DNA of 32,237 bases, from positions 1-32,237 of the forward strand of contig NZ_JAERUC010000074.1 of NCBI RefSeq assembly GCF_016745505.1, written 5' to 3'. Each line of letters opens with the position of its first letter. Position 1 is the first letter of the stretch. Both the position numbers and the translations under genes were made by a program. The stretch is from Streptomyces silvae (GTDB taxonomy: Bacteria > Actinomycetota > Actinomycetes > Streptomycetales > Streptomycetaceae). The notes beneath the pieces are model-generated. The model did no database searches, was not told the origin of the DNA, and worked only from the letters and a program-made list of their open reading frames with translations. Of this stretch, positions 25,143 to 32,237 are shown in pieces.

Positions 25143-26126
25143 ATGGAGCAGAGGCATCTCGGCCGTACCGGCCTTCGTGTGTCCCGGATCGGGCTGGGCA
25201 CCCTCACCTGGGGCCGGGACACCGACGAACACGACGCCGCCGACCAGCTCAAGGCCTTCTGGGACGCGGGCGGCACCCTCGTCGACACCGCCGACGTCTA
25301 CGGCGGCGGGGAGGCCGAGCACCTGCTGGGTCACCTTCTGGACCATCTGGTGCCACGGCAGGATCTGGTCATCGCCACCAAGGCGGGCAGCGTGCCCGAC
25401 CCGTACCGGCGCTTCGACGGGTCGCGCGGCCACCTGCTCGCCGCCCTGGACGCCTCCCTGCGGCGGCTAGGGACGGATTACGTCGATCTCTGGCAGATCC
25501 ACGCCTTCGATCCGGTGACCCCGCTGGAGGAGACGCTGCAGGCGCTGGACCTCGCCGTGTCCTCGGGGCGCGTCCGGTATGCCGGGGTGTCCAACTTCAG
25601 CGGCTGGCAGCTGGCCAAGGCGGCCACCTGGCAGCTCGCCGCGCCCGGGCTGCGCACCCGGCTGGCCTGTACGCAGATGGAGTACTCGCTGCTCCAGCGG
25701 GGCGTCGAGCGGGAGGTGCTGCCCGCCGCGCTGGACCTCGGTGTGGGGCTGCTGCCCTCGTCCCCGCTGGGCCGCGGGGTGCTGACCGGGAAGTACCGCA
25801 CGGGCACGCCGTCCGACTCGCGGGGGGCGTCGGAGCAGCTGGCGCCGTTCGTCGAGCCGTACCTCGACGAGCCGGCGGGCAGGATCGTGGACGCGGTGGC
25901 CACGGCGGCCGACGGTCTCGCCACCACCCCTCTCCAGGTCGCGCTCGCCTGGGTGCGGGACCGGCCGGGGGTGGTGGCCCCGGTGGTCGGCGCGCGCAAC
26001 GCGCGGCAGCTGACCGAGGCGTTGTCGGTGGAGGCGCTTAGTCTTCCTGACGAGATCTGCCAGGCGCTCGACGATGTGTCGGCGCCCGTGCACCGCTATC
26101 CCGACCAGGACTGGAGCACGCTGTGA
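25143..26126 (+). CDS. Aldo/keto reductase
   Basis: A 327-residue NADPH-dependent oxidoreductase with the (beta/alpha)8 AKR fold. The catalytic tetrad is visible: Asp48 and Tyr53 in DTADVYG, the Lys in 'IATKAG' and the His in 'LWQIHAFD'. The opening 'HLGRTGLRVSRIGLGT' and the NADPH-site block 'VVAPVVGARNARQLTEAL' are standard for the family, and 'SSPLGRGVLTGKY' is also typical. There is no Shine-Dalgarno before the ATG at 25143; TAATCT eight bases upstream suggests a leaderless mRNA. Its stop overlaps the GTG start of the RecD2-like gene (GTGA), so the two are translationally coupled. The physiological substrate is unknown. Confidence 0.93.
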   Translation: MEQRHLGRTGLRVSRIGLGTLTWGRDTDEHDAADQLKAFWDAGGTLVDTADVYGGGEAEHLLGHLLDHLVPRQDLVIATKAGSVPDPYRRFDGSRGHLLAALDASLRRLGTDYVDLWQIHAFDPVTPLEETLQALDLAVSSGRVRYAGVSNFSGWQLAKAATWQLAAPGLRTRLACTQMEYSLLQRGVEREVLPAALDLGVGLLPSSPLGRGVLTGKYRTGTPSDSRGASEQLAPFVEPYLDEPAGRIVDAVATAADGLATTPLQVALAWVRDRPGVVAPVVGARNARQLTEALSVEALSLPDEICQALDDVSAPVHRYPDQDWSTL

Positions 26127-28369
26127 CTGCGCATCCCCGGGGAGAGACCCCGGACCCCGCGGCCGAGGACCACGAGGCCGTCGAGGACTCCGGTCCCCAG
26201 GCCGCCGACACGCCCGGCACCCCCGACGAGGGCGGCGCGGGGAGCACGGAGGGGGCGGAGGACGGCGCGGCGGCCGCGGAGGGCGCACCGGACCTGGAGC
26301 AGGCCCCCGGGGCCACCGGGGCTCCCGTGGCGCCCGCGCTGTCCGAGGCCGAGGCGGAGCTGGCCGCCCAGCGTGAGCTGCGCGAGCGGATCGAGCGGCG
26401 CAAGGCCGAGAAGGAGGGGCCGATCCCGGCCGGCACCAAGCTGAGCGGTCCGGCGGCGGATCTGCTCGCGGCGGTGCGCGCGGTGGAGAGCGGCGAGAAG
26501 CCGGCCACCGCGTTCTTCGACTCACCGGCGTCGGCGCCCGCGCCCCGCCGGGCGGCCCCCGACGCCGCGCCCGCGCGCACCTCCCCGGCCCCCGAGCGGC
26601 CGGCCCCGCGGGGCGCGTCCCCCGAGGCCGCCGCCTCGGTCGCGGAGGTGCTCGCCGAGGGCGGGGCCCCCGAGGCCCTGGCGCGCCCGGCCGCGGCGAT
26701 GCTCGGCGAGGGGGCGGCGGAGGTCCTCCGGGCGGACCCGTGGCAGCTGCTGTCGGTGCCCGGCGTACGGCCCGAGCAGGCGGACGGCTTCGCGCGGGCG
26801 CTGCTGGGCGCCGGCTGCGGTCCGGACGACGAGCGGCGTACGGCGGCGCTGGTGGGCTGGCTGCTGGAGCGGGCCGCGCTGCGGGGGCACACCGCGATGG
26901 ACGCCGACGAGGTCAGGACCGCGCTGGCCGGGTTCGCGGTGACCGACCCCGCGCAGGCCGTCCAGCACGCCGTCGCGGAGGGCGTCGTGCTGGTCTTCCA
27001 GGACGACGAGGCCGAGGAGGGCGCCCCGGAGCCCGAGGGGGCGGAGGAGACCGGGGAGCCGTCCGGGGAGGAGCCCCAGGCCGACCAGGAGCCGGTACAG
27101 GTCCTGCTCGGCCTCGACCGGTACGCCCTGGCCGAGGAGAGCCTCGCCGACGGTCTGGCCCGGCTGGTCAACTCCTGCGAGAAGGGCGCCGACTGGACGG
27201 AGGCCGCTGCCGCCGCCCCGTCCCCTTCGGCGGGCGAGCTGATCAGGGCCGCCGCGACCGCGGGCCTGGTCGCGCACAGCGGCGGCGAGACCGCCCGGGC
27301 CGAACCCGCCGCGCTCGTCGCCGCGGCGCACGGCCTCGGGCTGCGGGCCCTGGGCACCACCCACAGCGCGGACGGTCAGCGCAGGCTGGCGGCCGCCGTG
27401 GGCGACCCGAGGTCCGCCGTCACGCTCTCCGCGCTGCTCTCCGGCGAGGACGGGCCCGGCCGGGACGCCGACGGTGCGTTCGCCCTCGACGTGCTGGTGG
27501 TGCTGGACGCCCCGCAGCTCGACGTGGAGACGGCGGCGATGCTGGTGGAGTCCCTCGCCGACGGGACGCGGCTGATCCTGAGCGGCGACCCCGGGGTGCT
27601 GGGATCGGCCGGTGCGGGCCGGGTGTTCGCCGATGTGATCGCGGCGCGTTCCTGCCCGCACGTGGTCTCGCGCACACCGGACCCCGGGCCGATCGGCGAG
27701 CTGGTCTCCGGCATCGGGATCGGCGAGCTCACCCAGGTCGAGGCGCCCGGCCGGGAAGTGGTGATCGTGCCCGTCCGGGACCCGGGTGAGGCCGTCCACC
27801 GCACGGTGCAGCTGGTGGCCGACTCGGTGCCGCGCGCCATCGGCGTACCCAGCTCGGACACCCAGGTGATCACGGTGGGGCACGGCGGCCCGGCCGGGAC
27901 CACCGCGCTGAACGCGGCGCTCAAGCAGCGGCTGAACCCGGGGCCGGGCCGGTTCGGCGGCTTCGACCCCGGCGACCGCGTGGTCCACGTCCCCGCCCCC
28001 GGCCGGGCGGTGCCCGGCTCGGTCGTCTCGGCCGACGCCGAGGGCCTGCACCTGGACTGCGCGGGCACCCCCGTCGTCGTACCGCAGGAGCGGGTGGAGA
28101 CCTCGGTGCGCCACAGCTGGGCGCTCAGCGCCCACCAGGCGGCCGGGATGCGCTGGCCCGCCGTGGTCGTCGTCCTGCCCGGGGACGCCGCCCAGCAGCT
28201 CAGCAGGCCCTGGGTGTACACGGCGTTCAGCCGGGGGGAGCGCCACCTGTCCGTGGTGCACGGCGTGGACCAGGCCCTGCCGCGCGCGGTCGCCGAGGTC
28301 CCGGCCCAGGAGCGGACGACCCGGCTGCGCCCCCTGCTGGAGGCACTGCCGACGCCGGACGCCTCGTAG
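26123..28369 (+). CDS. RecD2-like helix-hairpin-helix protein with degenerate helicase motifs
   Basis: A 748-residue protein. Residues 1-90 are acidic, Ala/Gly/Glu-rich and probably disordered. Residues about 170-290 match the helix-hairpin-helix region of RecD2 helicases ('AEVLRADPWQLLSVPGVRPE' onward). The remainder follows RecD2 motif by motif, but key residues are changed. The Walker A position reads 'HSGGETARAE' with no GKT. The Walker B position reads VVLDAPQLD rather than VVDE. 'LSGDPGVLGSAGAGRVFADV' retains the RecD sensor block. 'GPAGTTALNAALKQRLNPG' and the motif V/VI region ('ALSAHQAAGMRWPAVVVVLP', 'YTAFSRGERHLSVV') are recognisable. I infer a protein of RecD2 descent that probably does not hydrolyse ATP. 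It is coupled to the aldo/keto reductase by a 4-bp overlap, and a hairpin terminator follows. Confidence 0.85.
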   Translation: MTAHPRGETPDPAAEDHEAVEDSGPQAADTPGTPDEGGAGSTEGAEDGAAAAEGAPDLEQAPGATGAPVAPALSEAEAELAAQRELRERIERRKAEKEGPIPAGTKLSGPAADLLAAVRAVESGEKPATAFFDSPASAPAPRRAAPDAAPARTSPAPERPAPRGASPEAAASVAEVLAEGGAPEALARPAAAMLGEGAAEVLRADPWQLLSVPGVRPEQADGFARALLGAGCGPDDERRTAALVGWLLERAALRGHTAMDADEVRTALAGFAVTDPAQAVQHAVAEGVVLVFQDDEAEEGAPEPEGAEETGEPSGEEPQADQEPVQVLLGLDRYALAEESLADGLARLVNSCEKGADWTEAAAAAPSPSAGELIRAAATAGLVAHSGGETARAEPAALVAAAHGLGLRALGTTHSADGQRRLAAAVGDPRSAVTLSALLSGEDGPGRDADGAFALDVLVVLDAPQLDVETAAMLVESLADGTRLILSGDPGVLGSAGAGRVFADVIAARSCPHVVSRTPDPGPIGELVSGIGIGELTQVEAPGREVVIVPVRDPGEAVHRTVQLVADSVPRAIGVPSSDTQVITVGHGGPAGTTALNAALKQRLNPGPGRFGGFDPGDRVVHVPAPGRAVPGSVVSADAEGLHLDCAGTPVVVPQERVETSVRHSWALSAHQAAGMRWPAVVVVLPGDAAQQLSRPWVYTAFSRGERHLSVVHGVDQALPRAVAEVPAQERTTRLRPLLEALPTPDAS

Positions 28370-28404
28370 CGGCACCGCCCCGGGCCCGCAGGCGCCGGGG
28401 CACG

Positions 28405-28441
28405 CCGACGGCCCCGGTGCGCTGCGCTCCGGGGCCGTCGG
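28405..28441. terminator. Bidirectional terminator after the RecD2-like gene
   Basis: CCGACGGCCCCGG (28405-28417) and CCGGGGCCGTCGG (28429-28441) form a perfect 13-bp stem around an 11-base loop, between convergent genes, 35 bp after one stop and 9 bp from the other. Confidence 0.8.
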
Positions 28442-28450
28442 ACGGGGGGA

Positions 28451-29110
28451 TCAGGGGCGGTCCGTGACGCCGTCCTCCGGGTCCGCGTCCAGCTCGTCCT
28501 CCTCGTCGAAGACCGCGCTCACGTCGAAGCGGCAGATCACCATCGCGGGATCCGCCTCGTCGAAGGGCGCCCCGAGCCACTCCCCCGGCTCGGGCAGCTC
28601 CTCCACGGCGGAGACCCAGAGGGTGGAGTCCCCCTCCTCCAGGCCGAACTCCTTGTGCCGGGAAGCGATCTCGTCCGCCTCGTACTCGCCGAAGACCACG
28701 CCGAGCGCGGCGTGCACCCCCGCTCCGGCGGTCGCGGCGGCGGGCACCTGGCCGTCCGGGTCGAGGTCGGCGAGCCGCTCGGCCTGGGCGAGGAGGCGCG
28801 CGGGCTCCGCCACTGCGTAGTCGCGCCTGATCAGCACACTGACGGCGTGTGGCTCCTCCGGACCGGCGTAGGGCGGGAGGGAGTCCTGGGCGGCGGGGAT
28901 CTCGAAGGGGGTGACCTCGTCATGGCGGTCGTAGAGCAGTTCGTCGTAGACCTCGGCCGCAGCGGCCAGTGCGTTGAACGCGTCGTAGACAGCGGGGTCG
29001 TCGTCCCCGGTACGGCGTTCGACTGCCTGGAGGTGGCGGTCGAGCGCGGTTTTGACTGCATCGGCGGCGGCGCGTACCTCGGCAGCGGTGGGCTGCGCAG
29101 CATCAGACAT
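28451..29110 (-). CDS. Conserved hypothetical acidic protein
   Basis: A 219-residue cytoplasmic protein that I do not recognise. It begins with a helical segment ('EVRAAADAVKTALDRHLQAV', then 'DAFNALAAAAEVYDELLYD'), has a mixed middle with 'VSVLIRRDYAVAEPARLLAQ', and ends in a strongly acidic tail (FDEEDELDADPEDG). There is no signal peptide, membrane segment or catalytic motif. It looks like a protein conserved among Streptomyces. The ATG at 29110 has no ribosome site; TAGCGT (29118-29123) lies seven bases upstream and fits a -10 element of a leaderless mRNA. It is divergent from the DUF5703 gene with only 47 bp between start codons. Confidence 0.82.
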   Translation of the reverse strand: MSDAAQPTAAEVRAAADAVKTALDRHLQAVERRTGDDDPAVYDAFNALAAAAEVYDELLYDRHDEVTPFEIPAAQDSLPPYAGPEEPHAVSVLIRRDYAVAEPARLLAQAERLADLDPDGQVPAAATAGAGVHAALGVVFGEYEADEIASRHKEFGLEEGDSTLWVSAVEELPEPGEWLGAPFDEADPAMVICRFDVSAVFDEEDELDADPEDGVTDRP

Positions 29111-29117
29111 AGGACAG

Positions 29118-29123
29118 ACGCTA
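29118..29123 (-). promoter_or_regulatory. Putative -10 element for a leaderless transcript of the acidic-protein gene
   Basis: Read on the minus strand, TAGCGT is followed by seven bases and then the ATG at 29110. It fits the Streptomyces TANNNT pattern, and no ribosome site is present in between. Confidence 0.4.
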
Positions 29124-29157
29124 TCCGTACCGGGGGTCTGCCCGCACAATAGATGCG

Positions 29158-29346
29158 ATGCCGGAATACGAATTCATCGACGTGTACGTGCCGCGCGGGG
29201 TGTCCCGCAAGGAGGCGGCCCGACTGCTGACCGACCATGCCGAGTACGGGCACTGGGAGTTGGACCGGCTGACGCTGCGCCGTGACGGCAGCCGCCGGGT
29301 GCGGCTGCGCCGCCGCATCATCCGCCAGCTCCGGCCCACCTGGTAG
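29158..29346 (+). CDS. DUF5703 family small protein
   Basis: A 62-residue basic protein: 'YEFIDVYVPRGVSRKEAARL' followed by 'DHAEYGHWELDRLTLRRDG' and an Arg-rich tail (RRVRLRRRIIRQLRPTW). The pattern matches the short DUF5703 proteins of Actinobacteria, whose role is unknown. The positive tail could touch nucleic acid or membrane. The ATG at 29158 starts the conserved part; no clear ribosome site is seen in the 47-bp spacer shared with the divergent neighbour, so a leaderless or near-leaderless mRNA is possible. It converges with the long chaplin gene. Confidence 0.85.
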   Translation: MPEYEFIDVYVPRGVSRKEAARLLTDHAEYGHWELDRLTLRRDGSRRVRLRRRIIRQLRPTW

Positions 29347-29403
29347 GACGGAGCGGGCCCCGCATGCGCGGAACCCGCTCGTCCCACCGATGTCGCGATG
29401 CCG

Positions 29404-30168
29404 CTATGCGGCGCTGCGCGAGCGTCGGTACAGGACCGTGCCCGCGCCCGCGAGGAGCAGGCCCGCGCTCGCCGGGACGAGCAGGTCGAGCCCGCCCGCA
29501 CCGGTGTGCGCGAGCTGCTCGCCCACCACGAGCTGGGGCTCGGGGGCCGGAGGGGCGTGCGGCGTGACCGGCTTCTCCGGGGTGTGCGGTGTCTGCGGCA
29601 CGACGGGAGGCGGGACCGTCTCCGTGTCGTTCTCGCAGGTGTTGCCGAAGACCGGGTTGAGCAGTCCGCCGACGGTGACGCTGTTGCCGCAGACGTTCAG
29701 GGGGATCTCCACCGGCGCCTGCACCTGGTTGCCGGAGAGGATCCCGGGGGAACCCTTCGTCACCGCCTGGGCCGAGGTGCCCGAGGCCCGGTGCCTGCCG
29801 GTCCCCGCCCCGCTGTCACGGGCCTCCTCGTGCCCGGACGCCCGGCTCCCGGAGCCGTGACCGGACGAGGAGCCGTGACCCGACGAAGAACCTTCGTCGG
29901 AGGTGTACGCGTGACCGGAGTCCGAGGATCCGTTTCCGCAGTCGTTTCCGCTCGTGGGGTTGAGCAGACCGCCGACGTCCACGGAGTTTCCGCACACGTT
30001 GACGGGTACATCGATCGGGACCTGGATCGAGTTCCCCGAGAGCACTCCCGGTGAACTCGAAGCGGCGCCGGCCGCGCCCGCGTCGGCGTGCGCGTAGCCG
30101 CCACCGAGCGCGAGCACTCCGCCCGCCGCTGCCATGGTGATCAGGCCTTTACGTGTGACCTGTCGCAT
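29404..30168 (-). CDS. chpC: Long chaplin with sortase anchor (ChpC-like)
   Basis: A 254-residue secreted surface protein of aerial hyphae and spores. A signal peptide (about 1-28, ending AHA) is followed by two chaplin domains (about 35-76 and 138-178), each with the 'SPGxLSGN' opening, two Cys (NVCGNSV and, at the end, NDC or NTC) and GGLLNP. They are separated by a Ser/Gly/His-rich linker. A Pro-rich wall-spanning stretch leads to LAHTG, a sortase E-type LAXTG signal, then a hydrophobic helix and RRSRSAA. This is the layout of the long chaplins ChpA-C, which are covalently attached to the cell wall and nucleate the amyloid-like layer of short chaplins. The adjacent short chaplin gene matches the chpC-chpH order of S. 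coelicolor. Confidence 0.95.
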   Translation of the reverse strand: MRQVTRKGLITMAAAGGVLALGGGYAHADAGAAGAASSSPGVLSGNSIQVPIDVPVNVCGNSVDVGGLLNPTSGNDCGNGSSDSGHAYTSDEGSSSGHGSSSGHGSGSRASGHEEARDSGAGTGRHRASGTSAQAVTKGSPGILSGNQVQAPVEIPLNVCGNSVTVGGLLNPVFGNTCENDTETVPPPVVPQTPHTPEKPVTPHAPPAPEPQLVVGEQLAHTGAGGLDLLVPASAGLLLAGAGTVLYRRSRSAA

Positions 30169-30238
30169 AGGTTGTCTTCCTGCCTTCTGCCTACCGAAAT
30201 GCCCCGGACACAGCCGTGCGCGGGGCCGATATGCCCAG

Positions 30239-30273
30239 CGGCCCCGGGGTGCATGGCGCGCACCCCGAGGCCG
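30239..30273 (-). terminator. Terminator between chpH and chpC
   Basis: CGGCCCCGGGGTGC (30239-30252) pairs with GCACCCCGAGGCCG (30260-30273) with one mismatch and a seven-base loop, about 36 bp after the chpH stop. A second GC-rich stem (GCCCCG/CGGGGC) lies closer to chpC and may be a leader structure. Confidence 0.7.
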
Positions 30274-30308
30274 ACCGGACTCACACCCTTACGGGTTGAC
30301 GCGCATCG

Positions 30309-30542
30309 TCACGCGTTGACGCAGGTGTTGCCGAAGGCGGGGTTCAGCAGCCCGATCACGGAGATCGTGTTGCCGCACACGTTCACCGGAACGTGGACCG
30401 GCACCTGGACGACGTTGCCCGAGAGCACGCCGGGGCTGCCGATGGCGGCACCCTGGGCACCGGCGTCGGCAGAAGCCATACCCGCACCCGCGAGCACGAG
30501 ACCACCGGTAGCAGCCGCGATTGCGACGACCTTCTTGATCAT
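30309..30542 (-). CDS. chpH: Short chaplin (ChpH-like)
   Basis: A 77-residue secreted amphipathic protein that self-assembles into amyloid-like fibres and makes aerial structures hydrophobic. The signal peptide (about 1-26, ending ASA) is followed by a single chaplin domain: 'IGSPGVLSGNVVQVPVHVPV', NVCGNTI, then IGLLNPAFGNTC. The two cysteines form the intramolecular disulfide that short chaplins have. The ATG at 30542 has an excellent AGGAGG six bases upstream. The 5' leader carries a perfect hairpin (30563-30585). It stands upstream of the long chaplin gene, as chpH does beside chpC in S. coelicolor; the chaplin genes are normally switched on during aerial growth. Confidence 0.95.
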   Translation of the reverse strand: MIKKVVAIAAATGGLVLAGAGMASADAGAQGAAIGSPGVLSGNVVQVPVHVPVNVCGNTISVIGLLNPAFGNTCVNA

Positions 30543-30562
30543 GATTCCTCCTGGTTGACAAG

Positions 30563-30585
30563 TGCGGTCCCAGCCGCGGACCGCA
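30563..30585 (-). promoter_or_regulatory. Hairpin in the chpH leader
   Basis: Eight base pairs (TGCGGTCC with GGACCGCA) close a seven-base loop, about 21 bp upstream of the chpH start and just before its ribosome site. The position suits control of translation or mRNA stability. Confidence 0.5.
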
Positions 30586-30688
30586 TCACGTGTAACGAGG
30601 AGGGAGTGAGGGGGCTACGAGTCGGAGATCGCTTTCACCCTTTCCGGTGAGATACGTACAGGCTGGCGAATCCGGTCGTCCGAGGGGC

Positions 30689-32023
30689 TCAGGAGTGGTC
30701 GATGAACCGGTCGAGCACCCGGGCGCCGAACTTCAGGCCGTCCACCGGCACCCGCTCGTCCACGCCGTGGAACATGCCCGCGAAGTCCAGCTCCGGCGGC
30801 AGCTTCAGCGGGGCGAAGCCGAAGCAGCGGATGCCGAGGTCGTCGAAGGACTTGGCGTCGGTGCCGCCGGACAGCATGTACGGCACGGCGCGGGCGATCG
30901 GGTCCTCGGCCTTGAGCGCGAGCTGGATCGCGTCCACCAGGGACCCGTCGAAGCTGGTCTCCAGCGCCTTGTCGCCGTGCACGTCCTCGCGCTTCACGCG
31001 CGGGCCGAGGATCCGGTCGAGGTCGGCCAGGAACTCCTCCTCGTAACCGGGCAGGAAGCGCCCGTCCACGTGCGCGGTGGCCTGTCCGGGGATCACGTTC
31101 ACCTTGTAGCCCGCGCCGAGCATGGTGGGGGCTGCGGAGTTCTGCAGGGTGGCGCCGACCATCTTGGCGATCCCGCCGAGCTTGGCGAGCGTCGCCTCCA
31201 TGTCCTCCGGGTCGAGCGGGGTGCCCAGCGCGTCGGACAGCTCGTCGAGGAAGGACCGTACGGTCTTGGTCACCCTGACCGGCCACTTGTGGCGGCCCAG
31301 CCGGCCGACGGCCTCGCAGAGCTCGGTGATGGCGTTGTCGTCGTTGGTCATCGAACCGTGGCCGGCGGTGCCGTCCACGGTGAGCCGCATCCAGTGCATG
31401 CCCTTCTGCGCGGTCTCCACCAGATAGAGGCGCAGGTCCTCGTTGACGGTGAACGAGAAGCCGCCGACCTCGCCGATCGCCTCGGTGACGCCGTCGAAGA
31501 GGTCCCGGTGGTGGTCGACGAGATACCGGGCGCCGAACGTGCCGCCCGCCTCCTCGTCGGCCAGGAAGGCCAGAACGATGTCGCGCGGGGGCTTGCGGCC
31601 GCTGCGCATGCGGTCACGGACGACCGCGAGGGTCATCGCGTCCATGTCCTTCATGTCGACGGCGCCGCGGCCCCACACGCAGTCGTCCGCGATCTCGCCG
31701 GAGAACGGGTCGTGCGTCCAGTCCGCCGCGTTGGCCGGCACGACGTCGGTGTGCCCGTGGATCAGCAGGGCCGGCTTGGAGGGGTCCTCGCCCTCGATCC
31801 GGGCCACGGTGGAGGCACGGCCCTTGTGGGACTCGAAGATCTTCGGCTCGAGCCCGACCTCGGCGAGCTTCTCCGCGATGTACTCGGCGGCGGCCCGCTC
31901 CCCCGGGCCCGAGTGGTCGCCGTAATTGCTGGTGTCGATCCGGATCAGGTCACGACAGAGGTCCACGACCTCATTCTCGGCGGTCTCGCCGATGCCGGCC
32001 CGGGCCGTGCTGGTCTCGCTCAC
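30689..32023 (-). CDS. M20/M28-type zinc metallopeptidase (M20 family)
   Basis: A 444-residue cytoplasmic hydrolase of the ArgE/DapE/CPG2 clan. Zinc ligands and the general base are visible: His/Asp in 'LLIHGHTDVVPA', the bridging Asp in 'WGRGAVDMKDM', Glu-Glu in 'LADEEAGG', and a late His in 'MFHGVDERV'. The dimerisation domain lies between (about residues 195-320), with 'GTAGHGSM'. The substrate could be an N-acyl amino acid or a dipeptide. The GTG at 32023 (VSETSTARAG) has AAGGAAG five bases upstream; the longer open frame upstream is basic and not family-like. It follows the chaplin genes on the same strand but has its own upstream region, which also contains the tRNA promoter. Confidence 0.93.
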   Translation of the reverse strand: MSETSTARAGIGETAENEVVDLCRDLIRIDTSNYGDHSGPGERAAAEYIAEKLAEVGLEPKIFESHKGRASTVARIEGEDPSKPALLIHGHTDVVPANAADWTHDPFSGEIADDCVWGRGAVDMKDMDAMTLAVVRDRMRSGRKPPRDIVLAFLADEEAGGTFGARYLVDHHRDLFDGVTEAIGEVGGFSFTVNEDLRLYLVETAQKGMHWMRLTVDGTAGHGSMTNDDNAITELCEAVGRLGRHKWPVRVTKTVRSFLDELSDALGTPLDPEDMEATLAKLGGIAKMVGATLQNSAAPTMLGAGYKVNVIPGQATAHVDGRFLPGYEEEFLADLDRILGPRVKREDVHGDKALETSFDGSLVDAIQLALKAEDPIARAVPYMLSGGTDAKSFDDLGIRCFGFAPLKLPPELDFAGMFHGVDERVPVDGLKFGARVLDRFIDHS

Positions 32024-32159
32024 GCTGCTTCCTTCCACTGTCGCGGTGGTGCTCCCCCTCATCCTCGCGCGCCGGACCCCGCGCACCCAAGACCGCCCGG
32101 CCTCCGTCATGCGCCTTTCACATGACCAGGGGCGTGATCGAGCACCCTCGAATGTTTGC

Positions 32160-32165
32160 TATGGT
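32160..32165 (+). promoter_or_regulatory. Possible -10 element of the tRNA-Leu promoter
   Basis: TATGGT lies about 45 bp before the mature tRNA end, in a locally AT-rich stretch. No convincing -35 hexamer is seen at the expected distance. Confidence 0.35.
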
Positions 32166-32209
32166 TTTCCACGTCGGAACGGGCCAGGAGCCCGCGAGAC
32201 AGACACCTT

Positions 32210-32237
32210 GTCCGGGTGGCGGAATGGCAGACGCGCT
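32210..32237 (+). tRNA. tRNA-Leu, 5' part only
   Basis: The acceptor strand GTCCGGGT is followed by GGCGGAATGGCAGACGCGCT, the conserved 5' half (acceptor end, positions 8-9, D arm) of bacterial class II leucine tRNAs. The window ends inside the D arm, so the anticodon and the variable arm are not visible. Confidence 0.85.

Noticed and set aside
23894..26041. Plus-strand open frame of 715 codons across the oxidoreductase and aldo/keto reductase genes
   Set aside because: It spans two real genes and their intergenic region out of frame; the composition is that of a shadow.
30587..30660. Sigma-BldN-type promoter for chpH
   Set aside because: A BldN-dependent promoter is expected from knowledge of chaplins, but I could not find a convincing pair of elements at proper spacing by eye.
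32204..32237. tRNA-Leu as an attachment site of an integrated element
   Set aside because: Only the 5' end of the tRNA is visible, and no integrase or second copy of the tRNA end is in the window.

Overview
The window is a GC-rich actinobacterial chromosome segment. It is almost certainly from Streptomyces or a close relative: it carries a glycerol (gyl) regulon, two chaplin genes, the mycothiol ligase gene mshC and a PAC2-family gene that matches parJ by position and sequence type. Coding density is high, and no insertion sequence, phage gene or CRISPR array is visible. A tRNA-Leu begins at the right edge.

Layout. Positions 1-6.3 kb (minus strand) hold an incomplete ABC-type solute-binding lipoprotein gene, a HAD phosphatase and cobalamin-dependent methionine synthase (metH). 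Positions 6.5-11.5 kb (plus strand) hold the IclR-type repressor gylR followed by the glycerol facilitator, kinase and 3-phosphate dehydrogenase genes. Similar paired sites upstream of gylR and upstream of the facilitator look like GylR operators. Positions 11.7-16.8 kb look like an accessory block. It contains a flavin-dependent monooxygenase-like gene, a deletion scar joining a truncated luciferase-like gene to a LysR regulator that has lost its DNA-binding domain, and a small L-fuconate catabolism unit (GntR/FadR-type regulator, SDR dehydrogenase, L-fuconate dehydratase). A shared palindromic operator links the regulator to the dehydratase.

From 17.0 kb core genes resume: parJ-like PAC2 gene; then on the minus strand a conserved actinobacterial group made of an MSMEG_4193-type histidine phosphatase, a DUF3090 protein, a PI3/4-kinase-like protein and mshC; then a CorA-type magnesium channel and a ferritin-like protein. 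Positions 23.9-28.4 kb hold an F420-type LLM oxidoreductase, divergent from an aldo/keto reductase that is translationally coupled to a large RecD2-like protein with degenerate helicase motifs. Two perfect DnaA-box sequences lie in that divergent intergenic region. Positions 28.4-32.0 kb hold a hypothetical acidic protein, a DUF5703 protein, a long sortase-type chaplin (chpC-like), a short chaplin (chpH-like) and an M20 peptidase.

How they work together: the gyl genes bring in glycerol and convert it to dihydroxyacetone phosphate under GylR control. The FucD/SDR pair would degrade L-fuconate through 2-keto-3-deoxy-fuconate under the neighbouring GntR protein. The chaplins coat aerial hyphae. 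The most unusual items are the RecD2-like apparent pseudo-helicase, the LLM/LysR deletion junction, the two newly read operator systems and the extra DnaA boxes. All database-style assignments were made by reading motifs, without searches.
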